The translations under genes and the position numbers were made by a program. From assembly GCA_947629485.1 (NCBI GenBank), contig CANRDX010000003.1:1-64000 (forward strand): a stretch of DNA of 64,000 bases. The letters are read 5' to 3'. The first letter of the stretch is position 1, and every line of letters starts with the position of its first letter. The notes beneath the pieces are model-generated. The model had not been told where the DNA came from and did no database searches. It was given only the letters and a program-made list of their open reading frames with translations. The DNA is from an uncultured Clostridia bacterium. GTDB lineage: Bacteria; Bacillota; Clostridia; Christensenellales; Borkfalkiaceae. This document shows, in pieces, positions 17,760-27,201 of this stretch.

Positions 17760-18632
17760 ATGGAGCATTTCTACGACGTCGCCATCGTGGGCGGGGGCAT
17801 TGCGGGCTACACCGCGGCGCTTACTGCGAAAAATCTTCTGCTCGACTACATCTGGTTGGGCACGGAGCCGTTCGGCGAAAAATTGCGCGCGGCGGAGAAG
17901 GTGACGAACTTCCCCGCCATCGAGGGAAAGGGGAGCGGGTTTGTCGCCGCGCTTGTCTCGCAGATGGCGCGCGAAGAGATTGCGTTCACGCGCGCAAGGG
18001 TAGACGGCGTCTATGCCGCGGGGGAGAAATTCCTTTTGACTTCCAAAGAGCAGACGTTCGAGGCAGCCTCCGTCATTTTGGCGACGGGCGTGGAGACGCG
18101 CGGGCAGATGAGGGGGGAAAGAGAATTTCTCGGGCGGGGCGTCAGCTACTGCGCCGTCTGCGACGGCGCGCTCTACAAGGGGAAGAGGATCGCCGCCGTG
18201 CTCTCCTCGCAAAATTTTGAGCAGGAAGCGGAATATCTCGCCCGGTTTGCGGAAAAAGTATGGTGTTTCTGCCTCTATGACGAGCCGAAATTGCGCGGGG
18301 AGAAGTTCGTCGTCCGCTCGGATATGCCCCTTGCCGTTGAGGGAGAGGGCAGGGTGGAGCGGATCGTATGCAAAGAGGGCGCCATTCCCGTAGACGGCGT
18401 CTTTTTCCTGAAAAACTCTGCGCCTCCCGCCGCGCTCTGCGGGGGCGTCCGCACCGACGGCGCGCACATTCTCGTCGGCCGCGACCTTGCCACCAACATC
18501 AAAGGGCTGTTCGCCGCGGGCGACGTCACGGGGCGTCCCTATCAATACGTCAAGGCCGCGGGGGAGGGGTGCGTTGCGGCGCATTCGGCGCGCACCTTCC
18601 TTCTTGCGCGAAAAAAAGGGACGAATTTGTGA
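17760..18632 (+). CDS. Thioredoxin reductase-like FAD-dependent disulfide oxidoreductase
   Basis: FAD motif GGGIAGYTAAL, redox motif YCAVCDGALYKGK, ATNIKGLFAAGDVTG; NADPH GxGxxA/HRRxxxR motifs not evident. Confidence 0.85.
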   Translation: MEHFYDVAIVGGGIAGYTAALTAKNLLLDYIWLGTEPFGEKLRAAEKVTNFPAIEGKGSGFVAALVSQMAREEIAFTRARVDGVYAAGEKFLLTSKEQTFEAASVILATGVETRGQMRGEREFLGRGVSYCAVCDGALYKGKRIAAVLSSQNFEQEAEYLARFAEKVWCFCLYDEPKLRGEKFVVRSDMPLAVEGEGRVERIVCKEGAIPVDGVFFLKNSAPPAALCGGVRTDGAHILVGRDLATNIKGLFAAGDVTGRPYQYVKAAGEGCVAAHSARTFLLARKKGTNL

Positions 18633-18747
18633 AATTCGGCCGATTCCTCTTGTAAATTTCGCCGTAATATAGTATAATATTCATAGATATCTGCCCGCGC
18701 GCGGGCAAAAAAGCGGCATTTGCCGTTCAAGGAGGTTTTTGTTTTTC

Positions 18748-19815
18748 ATGGAAGCCGGCGACATAGGTTTACTCGTCGCACTTTTGGTCCTTATCGTGCT
18801 CTCGGGATTTTTTTCCGCGACGGAGACGGCGTACACGAGTTTCAGCACGGTGAGGATGCGGCGCTTTGCGCAAAAGAGCAAGGCGGCGCGCGTTGCCCTC
18901 AAAATGAGCGAAGACTATAACAAGGTCTTAACGACGCTTCTTATCGGCAACAACATCGTCAATATTGCCGCGGCAACGATCTCCACGATCCTGTTCACCC
19001 GTTGGATCCCCGGAGACCTCGGCCCCACCGTTTCGACGATCGTTCTCACGGTCGCCATTTTGATTTTCGGCGAGATCTCGCCCAAGACGCTGGCAAAGGA
19101 AGCGCCCGAACGCTTTGCCTGCTTCATGGCGTACCCGCTCTTGGTTTTCACCTATATCTTCCTTCCCCTCGGGATCCTTTTCGGTTGGTGGAAGAAGTTC
19201 ATCTTCCTTATTTTCGGTCTAAACAAGAAGAGGAAGAAGTACACCGAAGCGGAATTTAAGATGCTCGTCTCCGACGTGCGCGAAGAGGGCGTGCTCAACG
19301 AGACGGAGCATGAACTCATCACGCGCACGCTGCGCTACGACGAATTGCACGTCGGCTCGTGCATGATCCCGCTCGACCGCGTCATCATGGCGGAGATCCG
19401 CGATGATTCGCGGTTCATATACAGGATCTTCCGCGAGACGAATTTCTCGCGCATCCCCATCTACAAGGGCACGCGGCAGAACATCATCGGCGTTTTATAC
19501 CGCGCCGATTTCTATGAGAATCTGCTCTCCCATCGCCATGATTTCGGCAACATCGTGCGCCCCGTCTCCTACACGCAGACGGATGAAAAGGTCTCCGAGC
19601 TGATGAAGGAAATGCAGTCGCGGCGCGAACACATGATGATCGTCGGCGCGGAGGGGAACGCGTTGGGGCTTATCACGCGCGAGGATATCATCGAGGAACT
19701 GCTCGGCGACGTAGACGATAAATACGATCTCACGCCCGTCACCTCGCCCTTGCAGCCCTTTATCCCCGAGCCGGAACCCGTCGAACCCGAGACGGTAGAC
19801 GAAACGGAGGAGTAA
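18748..19815 (+). CDS. Hemolysin/CorC family transporter (CNNM domain, tandem CBS)
   Basis: CNNM domain ATETAYTSFSTVRMRRFA, GEISPKTLAKEAPE, CBS domain pair. Confidence 0.88.
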   Translation: MEAGDIGLLVALLVLIVLSGFFSATETAYTSFSTVRMRRFAQKSKAARVALKMSEDYNKVLTTLLIGNNIVNIAAATISTILFTRWIPGDLGPTVSTIVLTVAILIFGEISPKTLAKEAPERFACFMAYPLLVFTYIFLPLGILFGWWKKFIFLIFGLNKKRKKYTEAEFKMLVSDVREEGVLNETEHELITRTLRYDELHVGSCMIPLDRVIMAEIRDDSRFIYRIFRETNFSRIPIYKGTRQNIIGVLYRADFYENLLSHRHDFGNIVRPVSYTQTDEKVSELMKEMQSRREHMMIVGAEGNALGLITREDIIEELLGDVDDKYDLTPVTSPLQPFIPEPEPVEPETVDETEE

Positions 19816-19822
19816 ATAGCGA

Positions 19823-20938
19823 ATGAAGCTTCTCATTCCCGCCGCGGTCGGGATCGAAGCGGCTGTAAAACGTGAAGTAGAGAGGTTGGGCTTCGGACAT
19901 GCTCCCGCCCTGCGCGGTCGGATCGCGCTTGAAGGCACTTGGGAGGACGTTGCGAGGCTCAACGTCTTTTTGCGTGCGGGCGAGCGCGTCTTGCTGCTCG
20001 TGGGCGAATACCGCGCCGAGACCTTCGACATGCTGTTCGAGGGCGCCTACGCGCTTCCGTGGGAGGAGTATCTCACAGCGCACGCCAAGATCCTCATCGA
20101 CGGGAAGAGCTATAAGAGCAAACTTGCAGCGGTGAAGGCGGCGGGCGGCGTCGTGAAAAAGGCGATCCTCACCCGCCTCAAAGAGAAGCTCGGCACCGAG
20201 AATTTCGACGAAACGGGGGAACGCGCCCTCGTCGGCGTTTCGATTTTCGAGGATGGCGTCCAGCTCACGCTCGATACGTCGGGCGCGGGGCTGCACAAGC
20301 GCGGCTATCGCGTGCTCACGGGGCAGGCGCCCCTTCGCGAGACGACGGCGGCGGCGATCGTCGAGGATTCCTTCTACCGCAGGGAGAAGGCGTTCGCCGA
20401 TCCCTTCTGCGGCAGCGGGACGATCGCGATCGAAGCCGCGATGTATGCGCGCGGGATCGCTCCCGGGCTTCGCCGCGGGTTTGATTTCACCTCGTGGAAG
20501 TGCGCTCCGCAAGGGGTGCTCGAAGGCGTGCGCAGAGAGGCGGAGGAGAAGATCTTTCGCGGCGAGATCGCACCCATCTATGCCTCCGATCTTCTGCCGG
20601 AAGCGGTCAAGACGGCGAGGGAGCATGCGAGAAGGGCGGGGGTCGAGCGGGATATCCGCTTTTCCGTCGCGGACATGCGCTTATTTTCCGCCCCCGAGCG
20701 GTGCGGCGTGCTGGTCGCCAATCCTCCCTACGGAGAGCGGTTGAAGGGGGAGGGCGATCTCTTCCCGCTCTATCGCGATTTTTCCCGCATGTTTCGGCGG
20801 CTGCCCGATTGGAGCGCCTATGTGCTCACCGCCTACGAGGGCGCGGAGCGCGCGTTCGGGCGGGCGGATAAGCGCCGCACGCTGTACAACGCCGATCTCA
20901 AATGCACGCTCTATTCTTTTTTCGGGAAAAAGCCGTAG
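19823..20938 (+). CDS. THUMP domain class I SAM-dependent RNA methyltransferase (RlmL/YpsC-like)
   Basis: THUMP region, DPFCGSGTIAIEAA, VANPPYGERL. Confidence 0.9.
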   Translation: MKLLIPAAVGIEAAVKREVERLGFGHAPALRGRIALEGTWEDVARLNVFLRAGERVLLLVGEYRAETFDMLFEGAYALPWEEYLTAHAKILIDGKSYKSKLAAVKAAGGVVKKAILTRLKEKLGTENFDETGERALVGVSIFEDGVQLTLDTSGAGLHKRGYRVLTGQAPLRETTAAAIVEDSFYRREKAFADPFCGSGTIAIEAAMYARGIAPGLRRGFDFTSWKCAPQGVLEGVRREAEEKIFRGEIAPIYASDLLPEAVKTAREHARRAGVERDIRFSVADMRLFSAPERCGVLVANPPYGERLKGEGDLFPLYRDFSRMFRRLPDWSAYVLTAYEGAERAFGRADKRRTLYNADLKCTLYSFFGKKP

Positions 20939-21121
20939 AGGGAGATGTTCACGAAATTTCTTTTCAAAAGCGGAAAAGAAATTCCGTGAGGAAATGGGCT
21001 TTTACGCCTTCATTTTTTTGTCCTCTCGTTCGTTTCATCGGACATTAAGGCAACAGGGCTTGCCAAATTGGGTCGCGCACGGCGGAAGTGAATTCCGCCT
21101 AACGCAAGGAATTGAGTTCAC

Positions 21122-21220
21122 AAATTTTGTTTTGCGAGGGGGGTACGGCGTCATTCCGACCCCGCGCAGTGGGGGAGAGAATCCCCTCATACGCAGTCCA
21201 AACACCGCAAAACAAAATTT
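21122..21220. mobile_element. MITE-like element, copy 1
   Basis: Terminal inverted repeats AAATTTTGTTTTGCG / CGCAAAACAAAATTT. Confidence 0.6.
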
Positions 21221-21380
21221 CGTGAGGGGTTAAGTCTCATCATCTCTCAACCGTGTCGCCCGCTGGTCTTTTCTGTTCTCAAAGACATTAAGCGTGCGGT
21301 GGCGTAGCAAATGGGGGCGTGCAGCGCAGGGAAACCCTGCTCGCACCGTAATTTGGAATAGGGTTTACAAATGGGTTCAT

Positions 21381-21479
21381 AAATTTTGTTTTGCTTTGGG
21401 TTTACGGCGTCATTCCGAACCCCCAACGGGGGTGAGAGAATCCCCTCATACGCAGTCCGCACATCGCAAAACAAAATTT
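21381..21479. mobile_element. MITE-like element, copy 2
   Basis: AAATTTTGTTTTGC / CGCAAAACAAAATTT, 99 bp as in copy 1. Confidence 0.6.
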
Positions 21480-21623
21480 CGTGAGGAAATGGGCTTTTGC
21501 GCCTTCATTTTTTTGTCCTCTCGTTCGTTTCATCGGACATTAAGGCAACAGTGCTTGCCAACTTGGGTCGCGCACGCCCGAAATGAATTCGGGCTAACGC
21601 ACAGATTTAGAAAATGGGTTCAC

Positions 21624-21724
21624 AAATTTTGTTTTGCGAGTGGGGGGTACCGTGTCATTCCGCCCCCACGCAGTGGGGGAGTGAATCCCCTGATACGAAG
21701 TCCAAACACCGCAAAATAAAATTT
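21624..21724. mobile_element. MITE-like element, copy 3
   Basis: AAATTTTGTTTTGCG / CGCAAAATAAAATTT, 101 bp. Confidence 0.6.
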
Positions 21725-21754
21725 CGTGAGGGGTTAAGTCTCATCATCTCTCTA

Positions 21755-22008
21755 CCCTTTCCCCCGCTTCGCGGGTACTTTCCCTAAAAGGGACAGCAAG
21801 AACCCCCACCACCCGCTACGCGGGAGCCGCCCCCTCGGGGAGAAGCCCTACCCCTTTTTAAGGGTCGCAAAACGCACTTCTGCACATCGGCACAGTGTGC
21901 CGTGTGCGCGTTTTGCGGTGAGTGAGCGCATTTGCAGCGCGAACGGTGACCGAACGCGGGGTTCTACCCGCGTGAGACGGGTGGCGAGCGCAGCGAGACA
22001 GGTGGGGG
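21755..22008. repeat. Dispersed intergenic repeat, copy B
   Basis: Same ordered blocks as 14186-14401 with one extra internal segment. Confidence 0.8.
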
Positions 22009-22112
22009 CGATGCGTTTTTCCCGCCGCGAGGCGTGCTTTTCATGCCCTCGGGCAAGAGGGCGCGGAATTGAAAATATTCTGAAATTTCGTTGAAATTAT
22101 TGTTTCATTATG

Positions 22113-22161
22113 TTGACTTTCCAAATCCGTGCGAGTATAATTTATTTTGTTTAGCATGCTA
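22113..22161 (+). promoter_or_regulatory. sigma-A-type promoter plus palindrome for marR-ABC operon
   Basis: TTGACT - 17 bp - TATAAT followed by the perfect palindrome TAGCATGCTA at 22152-22161. Confidence 0.6.
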
Positions 22162-22178
22162 CAATGTAAGGGGGAGCC

Positions 22179-22658
22179 ATGATGGAACCGAACGAATATC
22201 TCATGCAGTTATTCCGCACCATAAAGCAGCTCGAAGACCTCGATTTATTTACGGACGTTGCGAAGCTGTCGAAGACGGAATTTCGTCTCATCCGCGAGAT
22301 CGTGATGGACGGAAAAGAGGGGAAGAACATCATTTCTTCCGAACTTGCCCGCCGTCTCGGGATCACGCGCTCGGCAGTCTCGCAGATCGTCACCAAGCTC
22401 GAACAGCGCGACATCGTGAAGCGGACCGCCTCGCCGACGGATCGGAAGATCGCCTACATCTGCCTCTCCCAGCGGGCGCTTTCCGCATTCAACGAACAGT
22501 GCAGTCAGGCGAACCGGATCGTAGAAGGCGCAGTGAAAGAACTCGGGGAGAAGAAGATACAACTTCTTTTCTCCGTATTCGATGAATTTTATGCCGCTCT
22601 CGGGCGCGCAAAAGAGCAGATACGGCATAAGGATAAAAGAGAAAAAATCAAGAAGTGA
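22179..22658 (+). CDS. MarR family transcriptional regulator
   Basis: Winged-helix signature SELARRLGITRSAVSQIVTKLEQRDIVKRTASPTDRK. Confidence 0.9.
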   Translation: MMEPNEYLMQLFRTIKQLEDLDLFTDVAKLSKTEFRLIREIVMDGKEGKNIISSELARRLGITRSAVSQIVTKLEQRDIVKRTASPTDRKIAYICLSQRALSAFNEQCSQANRIVEGAVKELGEKKIQLLFSVFDEFYAALGRAKEQIRHKDKREKIKK

Positions 22659-22670
22659 CACGGAGGAATT

Positions 22671-25600
22671 ATGCTGAAACTGACCGACATCCGGAAAGAT
22701 TATAAAGTCGCTTCCGGCGTAGTGCATGCCTTAAAGGGCATCAGTCTCGAATTCCGCAAGAACGAATTCGTATGCGTGCTCGGCGCGAGCGGGTGCGGCA
22801 AGACGACTCTGCTCAACATCATCGGCGGGCTGGATCACTACACCTCGGGCGACCTCGAAATACAGGGGAAGTCCACCAAAGATTTCCGCGACCGCGATTG
22901 GGACGTCTACCGCAACCACAGGATCGGGTTTATCTTCCAGACCTACAACCTCATCCCGCACCAGACAGTGCTCTCCAACGTAGAGCTTGCGCTCACGATC
23001 GCGGGGATCGGGAAAGAGGAACGCAGGAACCGCGCGAAGCAGGCCCTCGAACGCGTCGGGCTTGGGGCGGAACTCAACAAGCGCCCCAATCAGCTCTCGG
23101 GCGGGCAGATGCAACGCGTCGCCATTGCGCGCGCCCTCGTCAACAATCCCGATATCTTGCTTGCCGACGAGCCTACGGGCGCCCTCGACTCCAAGACGAG
23201 CGTACAGATCATGGATCTCATCCGCGAGATCTCGGGCGAACGGCTCGTCATCATGGTCACGCACAACCCCGAGCTTGCCGAAGAATACGCTTCCCGTATC
23301 GTCCGCTTGAAGGACGGCCTCGTAGAGGACGACAGCGATCCCTATACCGCCTCCAACGAAGAGCACGCGGCGGAGGAATTCAGCGAGCGCGAGGCGCTTA
23401 CCGCCGCGCCGAAGCAAAAGGGCGCCAAGAAACTCCGCGCCAAAATGGGATTTTTCACCGCGCTTGCGCTCTCTTTCCGCAACCTTCTCACCAAGAAGGG
23501 GCGCACGGTCATCACCTCCATCGGCGGGAGCATCGGCATCATCAGCGTGTGCCTTGTGCTCGCCCTCTCCAACGGCTTCGGCAACTATATCAAAAAGACG
23601 GAGGAGGATATGCTCTCCGCCTATCCGCTCGAAATCAGCGAGAGCAGTTTCGATCTCTCCGCCGTCATGAGCGGCATCATGTCCCCGCAGGAAATGCCCG
23701 ACCTTAAAAAATTGGGCGATAAGGTGTATATCAACTCCTTCCTCACGGGTCTTGCGCAGGGCATGGCGATCCAGAACAACGTCACGCCCGAATATGTGGA
23801 ATATCTCGAAAAGGGCATGGAGGATCACCCCGAAGATTACGCCGCCATTCAATATCGCTACGGGTTCAGCCTTGCCGACGCGATCTTCACCCCCATGGAG
23901 GCCGTCAATCCCGATCAACCCGATAAGACCGCCGACGACCACTTCACCACCCGCTATTTCTCCGTCAACGCGCTCAAACAGTATCTCATCGACGAGTTGA
24001 TGGAAGAGGCAGACCAATTTTCTCCTCTCTTGCAGTTCGTGCACTACTTCACCGACGTCATCAACAAGATGCCGGGCACCTCGGATTTTGAAGATCCCAA
24101 CTTTGCGGACTATGTCTCCTCGCAATACGATATCGTCAACGCGGGCGGGCGTCTTCCCGAAAACGAACACGAGGCAGTCATGGTCATCGGGCCGAATAAC
24201 GACGTCATTGATCTGACCCTCGTCCAGCTCGGGTTCCTCGACGAGGAACGCTTCCTCGATCTCTTCCGCGACGCGCAGACCTCCGAAGAATTGGAGACGG
24301 CAGCCACGACGAGCGCGACCGCCGTCACGGAGGACGAGGAAGGGCTTACCCCCGCGGAGGCAAACAAGCGCCTCGATTTCTCCCGTATCACCGAGCAGCA
24401 GTACATGCTGTATTATAGCGACGCGCTCTATCGCGCCAATTCCTCCTATGACGAGGCAGACCGCTTCGAGGGAAAGGATAGCAGTTATCCCTTTGAGTAT
24501 GTTTCGCGCAACGGGCGCGCAGGCGAGATCGCCGAACAGGACTTCACCTCCGCGGTGCAGGACGAGAAGGGCGAGCAGGGCATCAGCTTCAAGATCACGG
24601 CGATCCTCCGCCTCAAAGAAGGCTTTTCCTACGGCTGCCTCGAAGAGGGCTTGAATTTCCCCGAGGCGACGATCGATCACTACATCGAGCACAATAAAAA
24701 TTCCGAGATCGTCCAATGGATGAGCAGCGACGATGCAAAGGTGCCCGAATGGTTTACCGATCTTCTCGGGGAAAGATACGAAGGATTGAAGCTTTACTTT
24801 TCGCCCGCTTCCTATCTGAACGGGCAGTACAGCGCGTTCGGGCGCGACAATCTTGTTAAAATTTCGCAGGCATTGCTCGCGAGCGCGTTTTCCGCAATGC
24901 AGGGTTCGACGGGCGGAAGTTTTTCGCTGCCCGATAAAGCCGCGGCTTCCTATTGGCAGGGGATCGTGAACATGGTCGGGCCGACCTTGTTCGAGCAGCT
25001 CTTGCAGGGGATCGCCTCCTCGGACGGAGTACAGGGGACGATTTTTGCAGATATCCCTGCGGGAACGGGGAAGACTTTGTCCGATAACGTCTCTGCGAAG
25101 CTCGGCTTGCTCGACCCCAATAAGGAGTTGGAGAAAGAGGACTTTGTCGGCGTCGTCGCCGATTCCTTCGTGGATGTCGTCATCGAAGACCCCAATGGTA
25201 TCGAAAAGCTCAACATGTACTTCACCTACTCGCTCGATCCCGCCCTGCATTTCCTCGGCGCGAGCAATGAGGTCTCCGAACTCTCCATCTATCCCTCGGG
25301 ATTCGAGGGGAAACAGCACATCAAAGACTACCTCGACGCATGGAACGACACCGTTGACGCCCGCAATGCGGCGTGGCGGGAGGAACACCCCGAATTGGCG
25401 CCCCTCTATCCCGCCAACGGCGGTCCCTACGAGAACATCACTTACACCGATCAGGTCGGCGTCCTCATGGGCATGATCGAGACCATCTTCAACCTCATCT
25501 CCTACGTGCTCGTGGCATTCACTGCCATCTCGCTCATCGTCTCCTCCGTCATGATCGGCATCATCACCTATGTCTCCGTCGTCGAACGCGTCAAAGAGAT

Positions 25601-25898
25601 CGGCGTTTTGCGAAGTTTGGGCGCGCGCAAGAGGGATATCCGCAGCCTCTTCAACTCGGAGACCTTCATCATCGGCTTGGGTTCGGGCGTGTTCGGCGTC
25701 ATCGTCGCCTACATTTTGAGCGCGATCATCAGCGCCGTTCTGTTCCATTTCACGGGCATCGCGGGCATGGCGTCGCTCGCCCCGCTCACGGCGTTCATCA
25801 TGATCTGCGTCAGCGTCGTTTTAACGCTCATCTCCGGCCTCATCCCCGCGCAGGCGGCGGCGAAGAAAGATCCCGTCATCGCCCTTCGTACGGAGTGA
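22671..25898 (+). CDS. ABC transporter fused ATP-binding/permease (MacB/FtsX type) with large extracytoplasmic domain
   Basis: GASGCGKTTLLN, LSGGQMQRVAIARAL, LADEPTGALD; C-terminal FtsX-like permease ERVKEIGVLRSLGARKRDI. Confidence 0.92.
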   Translation: MLKLTDIRKDYKVASGVVHALKGISLEFRKNEFVCVLGASGCGKTTLLNIIGGLDHYTSGDLEIQGKSTKDFRDRDWDVYRNHRIGFIFQTYNLIPHQTVLSNVELALTIAGIGKEERRNRAKQALERVGLGAELNKRPNQLSGGQMQRVAIARALVNNPDILLADEPTGALDSKTSVQIMDLIREISGERLVIMVTHNPELAEEYASRIVRLKDGLVEDDSDPYTASNEEHAAEEFSEREALTAAPKQKGAKKLRAKMGFFTALALSFRNLLTKKGRTVITSIGGSIGIISVCLVLALSNGFGNYIKKTEEDMLSAYPLEISESSFDLSAVMSGIMSPQEMPDLKKLGDKVYINSFLTGLAQGMAIQNNVTPEYVEYLEKGMEDHPEDYAAIQYRYGFSLADAIFTPMEAVNPDQPDKTADDHFTTRYFSVNALKQYLIDELMEEADQFSPLLQFVHYFTDVINKMPGTSDFEDPNFADYVSSQYDIVNAGGRLPENEHEAVMVIGPNNDVIDLTLVQLGFLDEERFLDLFRDAQTSEELETAATTSATAVTEDEEGLTPAEANKRLDFSRITEQQYMLYYSDALYRANSSYDEADRFEGKDSSYPFEYVSRNGRAGEIAEQDFTSAVQDEKGEQGISFKITAILRLKEGFSYGCLEEGLNFPEATIDHYIEHNKNSEIVQWMSSDDAKVPEWFTDLLGERYEGLKLYFSPASYLNGQYSAFGRDNLVKISQALLASAFSAMQGSTGGSFSLPDKAAASYWQGIVNMVGPTLFEQLLQGIASSDGVQGTIFADIPAGTGKTLSDNVSAKLGLLDPNKELEKEDFVGVVADSFVDVVIEDPNGIEKLNMYFTYSLDPALHFLGASNEVSELSIYPSGFEGKQHIKDYLDAWNDTVDARNAAWREEHPELAPLYPANGGPYENITYTDQVGVLMGMIETIFNLISYVLVAFTAISLIVSSVMIGIITYVSVVERVKEIGVLRSLGARKRDIRSLFNSETFIIGLGSGVFGVIVAYILSAIISAVLFHFTGIAGMASLAPLTAFIMICVSVVLTLISGLIPAQAAAKKDPVIALRTE

Positions 25899-25959
25899 AA
25901 AGAGAATAAAACCTCTTCGCAACGCCCATACTTTGCATATCACGAATGCGAGGTGGGTC

Positions 25960-26034
25960 ATGGCAAAGAAAAAGGTCAGAAAACTTACGGAAGAGGAGTA
26001 CGAAAACTATCTGAAACGTCTCATGAACAAGTAA
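25960..26034 (+). CDS. 24-aa basic microprotein
   Basis: MAKKKVRKLTEEEYENYLKRLMNK*, preceded by a GAGGTGGG purine tract and followed by an intrinsic terminator. Confidence 0.45.
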   Translation: MAKKKVRKLTEEEYENYLKRLMNK

Positions 26035-26035
26035 A

Positions 26036-26061
26036 GATCGGAGCTTCGGCTCCGATTTTTT
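26036..26061 (+). terminator. Intrinsic terminator
   Basis: ATCGGAGC-ttcg-GCTCCGAT followed by TTTTT. Confidence 0.8.
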
Positions 26062-26161
26062 TGTGGGAAAAGGGCACGAATTTCCCCCGCTCGACAAAAA
26101 TTCCCGTAAAACCGCGTTGAAAACGGGTTATGATAGAACAAAGTCGCGCGCGGGAGGGGAT

Positions 26162-26890
26162 ATGGCAAGGAAAATCGTGGTGACGTCCGGCAAGGGCGGC
26201 GTCGGCAAGACGACGGTCTGCTGCAATCTCGGCGTTCATCTCGCGCGGAAGGGGTACCGCGTCGTCGTCTGCGACCTCGACTTCGGGCTGAACAACGCAG
26301 ACGTGGTGCTCGGCGTCGAACAGCTAGCGGTGTACGATATCGTCGATGTGATCGAAGGGCGGTGCCGCGCGAGGCAAGCGCTCGTCCGCCATCCCCGCTA
26401 TCCCACGCTCTCCTCGCTCGCGAGCAATAAAATTTCCGATCGCTATGTCTCTCCGCAGGCGATCCGCCTTATTTTGGAAACGCTGTCCCCGCGCTTCGAC
26501 TATATCTTGATCGACTCCCCCGCGGGGATCGACGAAGGCTTTCACCGCGCCGCGTCCTGCGCGGAAGAGGCGCTTCTCGTCACCACGCCGCACATCTCCG
26601 CCATGCGCGACGCCGACAGGGTCTCCGGGATCCTTGCGAGCTATCATTTCCGCGAGATCGGGTTGGTGGTCAATCTCGTGCGGCGGGATATGGCGCGCAA
26701 GGGGGAGATCCTCTCCGCGGAGGAGATCTCGGCGGCGCTCAGGCTGCCCGTCCGTGCCGTCGTGCCCGAGGAGGACGCATTTTTTCTCGACAATATCTCC
26801 GAGCGTTCCCGCGCCTTCCGCCGTCTTGCGGACTACTATATCGAAGGGGACGCGGAAGAAAAACGCTTATTCGGCAGGTGGAAACGGTGA
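26162..26890 (+). CDS. MinD-type ParA/MinD family ATPase
   Basis: Deviant Walker A SGKGGVGKTTVCCNLG, DLDFGLNNADVVLG, SPAGIDEGF. Confidence 0.85.
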   Translation: MARKIVVTSGKGGVGKTTVCCNLGVHLARKGYRVVVCDLDFGLNNADVVLGVEQLAVYDIVDVIEGRCRARQALVRHPRYPTLSSLASNKISDRYVSPQAIRLILETLSPRFDYILIDSPAGIDEGFHRAASCAEEALLVTTPHISAMRDADRVSGILASYHFREIGLVVNLVRRDMARKGEILSAEEISAALRLPVRAVVPEEDAFFLDNISERSRAFRRLADYYIEGDAEEKRLFGRWKR

Positions 26891-27114
26891 AGGAACCGGA
26901 AAGAAAGCGGCTTGCGCGCATGCTCGAACAGGATAAAGCGGAGATGAACGACGCCTCCCGCCGCGCCGCGATCGCCGATTTCAAGCGCGTTGCAGAGGAG
27001 TATTTTGAAACGGACGGCGGATTTCTTCTCACGACGCGGCAGGGGAAACAGGGCAGGGAGGCGATCTTCACGTTCCGCATCACCCGCGTGAAAAATTTTA
27101 CGACGCTGAAATAG
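26878..27114 (+). CDS. Hypothetical small protein
   Basis: ORF overlapping the minD-like 3' end with GTG start; KRVAEEYFETDGGFLLTTRQGKQGREAIFTFRITRVK. Confidence 0.55.
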   Translation: METVKEPERKRLARMLEQDKAEMNDASRRAAIADFKRVAEEYFETDGGFLLTTRQGKQGREAIFTFRITRVKNFTTLK

Positions 27115-27123
27115 AGAAAATTC

Positions 27124-27152
27124 AAGGGAGCGCCCCGCAATGGGGCGCTCCC
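27124..27152 (+). terminator. Intrinsic terminator hairpin
   Basis: GGGAGCGCCCCgcaatGGGGCGCTCCC followed by TT. Confidence 0.6.
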
Positions 27153-27201
27153 TTCGCACACGTTCCGTTTTCGCGGCATAGCATAGAGAGAAGGAGAGAG
27201 T

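Noticed and set aside
20820-22094. ORFs across the repeat tract (137 and 141 aa; FREEMGFCAFIFLSSRSFHRTLRQQ)
   Set aside because: Repeated peptide arises from duplicated non-coding DNA; copies have different frames and ends
22731-25748. 1005-aa antisense ORF opposite the MacB-like transporter
   Set aside because: Same shadow-ORF effect; the + strand encodes clear ABC motifs
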